In this document: piece by piece, positions 60,634 to 64,000 of the stretch | Layout of the letters: the number at the start of each line of letters is the position of its first letter | Numbering within the stretch: position 1 is the stretch's first letter | Assembly (NCBI GenBank): GCA_963667315.1 | Contig: OY763325.1 | Location: forward strand, 2,728,001-2,792,000 | Direction of reading: 5' to 3' | DNA length: 64,000 nucleotides | From: DAINPP01 sp963667315 | Lineage (GTDB): Bacteria; Thermotogota; Thermotogae; MWEM01 | Made by a program: the position numbers and the translations under genes | Notes under the pieces: model-generated | Told to the model about the DNA's origin: nothing | The model's input: the letters and a program-made list of their open reading frames with translations, nothing else | Databases searched by the model: none

Positions 60634-60658
60634 AGGGGCAGGTATAAAACCCGCCCCT
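60634..60658. terminator. Hairpin between cheW and the Pho operon
   Basis: aggggcagg pairs with cccgcccct (one wobble) around seven bases. T-runs on either side are weak. It follows the histidine-kinase stop and so may end the Pho operon. Confidence 0.55.
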
Positions 60659-60679
60659 TTATGCCTTTTTAATCAGAAT

Positions 60680-61636
60680 TTATGATGCATTATCGAATTT
60701 TACAAAAAAAGTGGTACCGATCATCCATTTTGTTGTAAACCACACTTTGTAATCGCAGAGACCACAGAGGTATTTGACGAGAGGGAGGCCCAAACCGGAT
60801 CCTTTGGCGGATTTTAACGCTTCCGTTCCCCGGAAAAACCTTTCAAAAACTCTGGGGATTTCCTCTTCGCGAATCCCCATTCCGGAATCCTTTATCGTGA
60901 TTTGTTCCTCCGTAAATACCACTTCAATCGTCGATTCATCATGTGAGTATTTGATGGCGTTGGATATGAGGTTTCTGAGAATGGTATAGATGACAAAGCG
61001 ATCCGCTTTGAACGTATCGAGCTGACATTTTACAATCATTTTCAGATTTTTTGCCTGTATCTTTTTATTGTAATCGGATAGAACTTCTTCAATAACACGG
61101 ACGGGGTCAAAAATCTCATATCGAATGGAATAGGAACCAAACTCAGCCTGTGTTAAAAGGGATAATTGAGAAATGATCTTTTCCAGTTTGTTGAGAGAAT
61201 CCTGTGTCTTTTTGATCATTTTTTCGTTTTCGGGTGTTGAGGAGAAGTCCTTCAACATTTGAACATTTCCGATTGCAACGGAAAGTGGTGTTCTCAATTC
61301 ATGGGAAATCGACATGACCACATCCGATTTTACCTTTTTCAGCAATTCATCTTCCGACAGGTCGATGATAAAAAGTAATCGGGCAATCGGATTATAGATG
61401 ATCTTGCTGTATTGTGAGACGTTGTTGAAAAAATAGATATTTGCCTTCGTCTCAAAGTATTCCGACAGGATAATACTGCGGGTGAGCTGATCAATCTGAT
61501 CAAAACTCACGCAGGAAAAGATATCCGAATCTTTTTTAAAGCCCATCGCCTTGGCACTGGCATTTATCTCTTTAACGGTCATGTGTTCCAGTCTGATGAT
61601 TCCATCCCTGACGGGATTGAGGGCATGCAGATTCAC
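60680..61636 (-). CDS. phoR: PhoR-like sensor histidine kinase without membrane helices
   Basis: The 318-residue protein has a PAS-like N-terminal part (about 20-100), the phospho-acceptor His in SHELRTPLS (about 111-119) and ATPase boxes NLISNAIKYSH (N), IKDSGMGI (G1), FERFFRG (F) and GSGLGLPL (G2). No transmembrane segment is present, unlike E. coli PhoR. Sensing would therefore rely on PhoU and the Pst importer or a cytoplasmic PAS ligand. The GTG at 61636 has AGGAGA seven bases upstream. It directly follows the response regulator and ends the Pst-Pho operon. Confidence 0.82.
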   Translation of the reverse strand: MNLHALNPVRDGIIRLEHMTVKEINASAKAMGFKKDSDIFSCVSFDQIDQLTRSIILSEYFETKANIYFFNNVSQYSKIIYNPIARLLFIIDLSEDELLKKVKSDVVMSISHELRTPLSVAIGNVQMLKDFSSTPENEKMIKKTQDSLNKLEKIISQLSLLTQAEFGSYSIRYEIFDPVRVIEEVLSDYNKKIQAKNLKMIVKCQLDTFKADRFVIYTILRNLISNAIKYSHDESTIEVVFTEEQITIKDSGMGIREEEIPRVFERFFRGTEALKSAKGSGLGLPLVKYLCGLCDYKVWFTTKWMIGTTFFVKFDNAS

Positions 61637-61638
61637 CG

Positions 61639-62310
61639 TTATTTCTCCTGAACACTTTTGTTGAATTTATAACCGGCATTTCTGACCGTTTTGATCCAGT
61701 CTTTCCCGATTTTGGTGCGGATAGCGCTGATGTGAACATCAACGACTCTGTCGCTGATATAATCATCGTCAAACCAGATTCTGTCGATGATTTCTCCTCT
61801 CGAAAAGACCTTTTTCGAGTTTGACGCGAGAAGGTAAAGAATTTCAAATTCCTTAACGGTCAGATCCAGATTTTCACCGTTTATCAGCACTTCATAATTC
61901 TCCGGTTGTATCTCAAGGGAGCCGTATTTCAGAGATTCTTCATCGTGACTGATTCTCTTTAGCAAAGCCCTTACCCTTGCCACAACTTCTCGCGGATTGA
62001 AAGGCTTGGCGATGTAATCGTCGGCACCGGAATCTATGCCGAAGATCTTATCCCTGTCGGTTCCCCTTGCCGATATAACGATAACCCCCATTGACGGATA
62101 CTTTGCTCTCAGATATGGGATTTCATCGATGGATTCTCCATCGGGCAGCATGATATCCAGCAGAACGATATCCGGTTTTGATTTTTCCAGTTCAACCGTC
62201 ATCTCATGCAGATTTTCCGCCTCTTTGATGTCATAATGTTCAACCAGAAGGTACGTTTTTAATATATCTCGAATATCTCCATCATCTTCGACGATCATTA
62301 CTGATGGCAT
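61639..62310 (-). CDS. phoB: PhoB-like response regulator (OmpR family)
   Basis: The 223-residue protein has a receiver domain (MPSVMIVEDDGDIRDIL, phosphorylated Asp in DIVLLDIMLPDG, Lys in DYIAKPFNPRE) and a C-terminal OmpR-type winged helix (LTVKEFEILYLLASNS, VDVHISAIRTKIGKDWIKTVRNAGYKF). It should activate phosphate-starvation genes. It lies between phoU and the kinase with only two bases before the kinase start. GGAGAGTGA precedes the ATG. Confidence 0.9.
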   Translation of the reverse strand: MPSVMIVEDDGDIRDILKTYLLVEHYDIKEAENLHEMTVELEKSKPDIVLLDIMLPDGESIDEIPYLRAKYPSMGVIVISARGTDRDKIFGIDSGADDYIAKPFNPREVVARVRALLKRISHDEESLKYGSLEIQPENYEVLINGENLDLTVKEFEILYLLASNSKKVFSRGEIIDRIWFDDDYISDRVVDVHISAIRTKIGKDWIKTVRNAGYKFNKSVQEK

Positions 62311-62336
62311 TCTTCATCACTCTCCAAATTCAATTC

Positions 62337-63041
62337 TTATGCTTCTTCGCCTGTTTCTTCAGCGAGCTTTTTTTTCAATTCTTTGATAACCGGTTTGATT
62401 TCTTCACCCGTTTCGATGTAATAGGTTTCCCCGCAGAGATTCTTCGCATGGTCTGCGATTCTTTCGACATCCCTTGCGATCAGAGCGTAGATGATGATCT
62501 CTTCCGAGCTTAAGGCATTGCTTTTATGTAATTCAGCGAGTTTTAAGGCGAGTTCTATTTCAAGGTTATCAACCTTTTTATCTCTGAGGATGACGTCTTT
62601 GACCAGTTCAAGATCCCTGTCGCCAAAGGCCGTAAAGGTGTCTTTTATCATATCCATCGAGAGACCGATCATCTCTCTGAGTTCTCTTGGCGGATCGTAT
62701 TTTTTATGAAGTCCTTTCAACTCGATGGTCTTCTTTCCGAAGTTACAGGCCAGATCCGCGATTCTCTCCAGATTGTTGGAAAATTTCAACATGGTGGTGG
62801 AATAACGGAGATCCTTGATCATCGGTTTAAATCTGGCGTTGATATCGTAAACCGATTCCTCTATCTTTCTGTCGAGATCGTCTATCTCGTCATCAAGCTG
62901 AAGGACTCTTTGAGCCATTCTTTCATCCCCGTCCTCCATTGACTGAACGGACATCTTGAACAACTGATGAACGAGAGAAAGCATCTTGGATATTTCGGCC
63001 TTGAGTAACAATAATTGATTTTCGTAATGAATTCCCTGCAT
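62337..63041 (-). CDS. phoU: PhoU, phosphate-signalling adaptor
   Basis: The 234-residue, all-helical protein has two PhoU repeats with acidic metal-binding motifs (DDEIDDLDRKI and DKKVDNLEIEL) and a RDVERIADHAKNL segment. PhoU connects the Pst importer with the PhoR kinase and keeps the regulon off when phosphate is ample. AAGGAGG precedes the ATG. It follows pstB by 11 bases. Confidence 0.95.
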   Translation of the reverse strand: MQGIHYENQLLLLKAEISKMLSLVHQLFKMSVQSMEDGDERMAQRVLQLDDEIDDLDRKIEESVYDINARFKPMIKDLRYSTTMLKFSNNLERIADLACNFGKKTIELKGLHKKYDPPRELREMIGLSMDMIKDTFTAFGDRDLELVKDVILRDKKVDNLEIELALKLAELHKSNALSSEEIIIYALIARDVERIADHAKNLCGETYYIETGEEIKPVIKELKKKLAEETGEEA

Positions 63042-63052
63042 TTTCTTCCTCC

Positions 63053-63829
63053 TTAACTAATCTTCCCGGTGAGATATTCTTCAGTCTTCGGATCTTTTGG
63101 CTGTTTTACTATATCTGACGTTTTTCCGTATTCGATCAGATCTCCCTGGAACATGAACAGCATGTAATCTGAAATTCTCACAGCCTGGGCAAGATTGTGT
63201 GTTACGATTATTATAGTATATTTTGCAACCAGTTCTTCAAGAAGATTTTCAATATGTTTGGTGGCTATCGGGTCAAGTGCGGATGTGGGTTCATCAAGCA
63301 GGATGACTTCAGGGTCTACCGCGAGTGCCCTTGCGATACAGAGTCTCTGCTGCTGCCCGCCTGAAAGGCCCCAGGCTGACTTCTTCAGATCATCTTTGAC
63401 TTCGTCGAAGAGGGAGGCCTGTCGGAGTGATTTTTCAACAATCTCGTCCAGCTGCCCTTTTCTTCTGATCCCATGCAATTTCGGGCCGAATGTGATGTTG
63501 TCATAGATCGACATCGGGAAGGGGGTTGGTCTTTGAAAAACCATTCCGACTTTTTTTCTGAACTTGGTCAGATCGACGCCTCTGTCGTTGATATTTTGAT
63601 CTTCGAATAAGATTTCCCCTTCAGTCCGGTAAACCGGAATGTTATCGTTCATTCTGTTTATACTTCTTAATAAAGTGGATTTACCACAACCGGATGGGCC
63701 TATGATTGCCGTTATCCTGTTTTTTCCGAAATCGACGTTTATATCCTTTACACCGACTTTATCCCCGTAATAACCCGTGAAGTTCTTGACTCTGATAACC
63801 GGATTTTCTATCATGGAAGGATTACTCAT
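63053..63829 (-). CDS. pstB: PstB, phosphate ABC transporter ATP-binding protein
   Basis: The 258-residue ATPase has Walker A GPSGCGKST (about 43-51), Q-loop VFQRPTPFPMSI, signature LSGGQQQRLCIARAL, Walker B VILLDEPTSALD and the switch His in VTHNLAQA. Phosphate-specific residues such as TPFPMSIYDN identify PstB. It drives phosphate uptake with PstA and PstC. GGAGG lies upstream of the ATG. The neighbour at the edge is pstA. Confidence 0.97.
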   Translation of the reverse strand: MSNPSMIENPVIRVKNFTGYYGDKVGVKDINVDFGKNRITAIIGPSGCGKSTLLRSINRMNDNIPVYRTEGEILFEDQNINDRGVDLTKFRKKVGMVFQRPTPFPMSIYDNITFGPKLHGIRRKGQLDEIVEKSLRQASLFDEVKDDLKKSAWGLSGGQQQRLCIARALAVDPEVILLDEPTSALDPIATKHIENLLEELVAKYTIIIVTHNLAQAVRISDYMLFMFQGDLIEYGKTSDIVKQPKDPKTEEYLTGKIS

Positions 63830-63857
63830 TTAAACACAACCTCCAAATATACCTGAA

Positions 63858-64000
63858 TTATTTTGTTTTCTGCATTCTGCCTCTGATGACGAATGCAATA
63901 GAATATATGATCAGAACGAATATCATCAACGTGGATATCGTTCCCTTTGCCATCCACTGTGCCTTTTCTCCGTATGCCATCGTGATGTAGTAAATATGTG
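63858..64000 (-). CDS. pstA: PstA, phosphate ABC transporter permease, C-terminal part (5' end outside window)
   Basis: Translation of the minus strand gives about 47 residues: HIYYITMAYGEKAQWMAKGT, then a hydrophobic helix (STLMIFVLIIYSIAFVIRG) and a basic tail ending in TAA at 63858. This matches the last helix of PstA. The order pstA-pstB-phoU supports it. The start and most of the permease are beyond the right edge. Confidence 0.85.
   Translation of the reverse strand, partial: HIYYITMAYGEKAQWMAKGTISTLMIFVLIIYSIAFVIRGRMQKTK

Overview
The window most resembles a moderately AT-rich member of the Thermotogota (Kosmotogales/Petrotogales-like). From memory of the families, the CTP synthase and the second CheW read very much like Thermotoga proteins. 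The content also fits: three sugar ABC importers without an ATPase gene, glycoside hydrolases, strong AAGGAGG-type ribosome sites and secreted proteins with short hydrophobic signals. The phylum call is inference from recalled sequences, not from a search.

Bases 1 to about 8100 are an accessory, decaying region. It holds the C-terminal part of an AlbA_2/HATPase_c_4 regulator with a 12-bp tandem repeat, a truncated ADP-ribosylglycohydrolase, and a DUF4143 ATPase behind a TATACTA inverted repeat. A RelE-like/SF1 helicase fusion follows, broken by a -1 shift at a TTTAAAA slippery site or by an indel. Next come an aminoglycoside 6'-acetyltransferase-like gene, a secreted hydrolase, sfsA and a 150-bp decayed second copy of the helicase. 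The region ends at the 3' end of a tRNA-Val(CAC), the usual target of integrative elements.

Bases 8.4 to 14.7 kb hold single genes: a pRiA4b ORF-3 protein, prolyl oligopeptidase, a flavodoxin-like reductase, a YjjG-type HAD phosphatase and a lipoprotein. Bases 15 to 49 kb are dominated by three carbohydrate modules. The first (plus strand, 15.0-22.2 kb) has SBP, two permeases, a GH38 mannosidase and a LacI regulator, with a perfect LacI-type operator over the promoter. The second (minus strand, 23.3-29.5 kb) has a ROK regulator, SBP, two permeases and a GH84 N-acetylglucosaminidase. The third (minus strand, 43.7-49.2 kb) has a DeoR regulator, SBP, two permeases and a GH32 fructosidase. All three carry a hairpin between the SBP gene and the first permease gene. 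Between them lie a zinc-finger protein with a repeated operator, two giant paralogous beta-helix/GLUG lipoproteins (30.4-40.2 kb), a methyltransferase, two phosphohydrolase-type genes, a small SBP and a glycosidase remnant.

Bases 49.3 to 64 kb hold a DUF3089 hydrolase, a cytoplasmic reductive-dehalogenase-like Fe-S protein, two secreted proteins of unknown function, a COG2509-like flavoprotein, tex and pyrG. A candidate 118-nt small RNA with an anti-Shine-Dalgarno loop follows, then a tandem cheW pair. The window ends with a Pho/Pst phosphate operon on the minus strand, from a window-truncated pstA through pstB, phoU and a PhoB-like regulator to a PhoR-like kinase without membrane segments.
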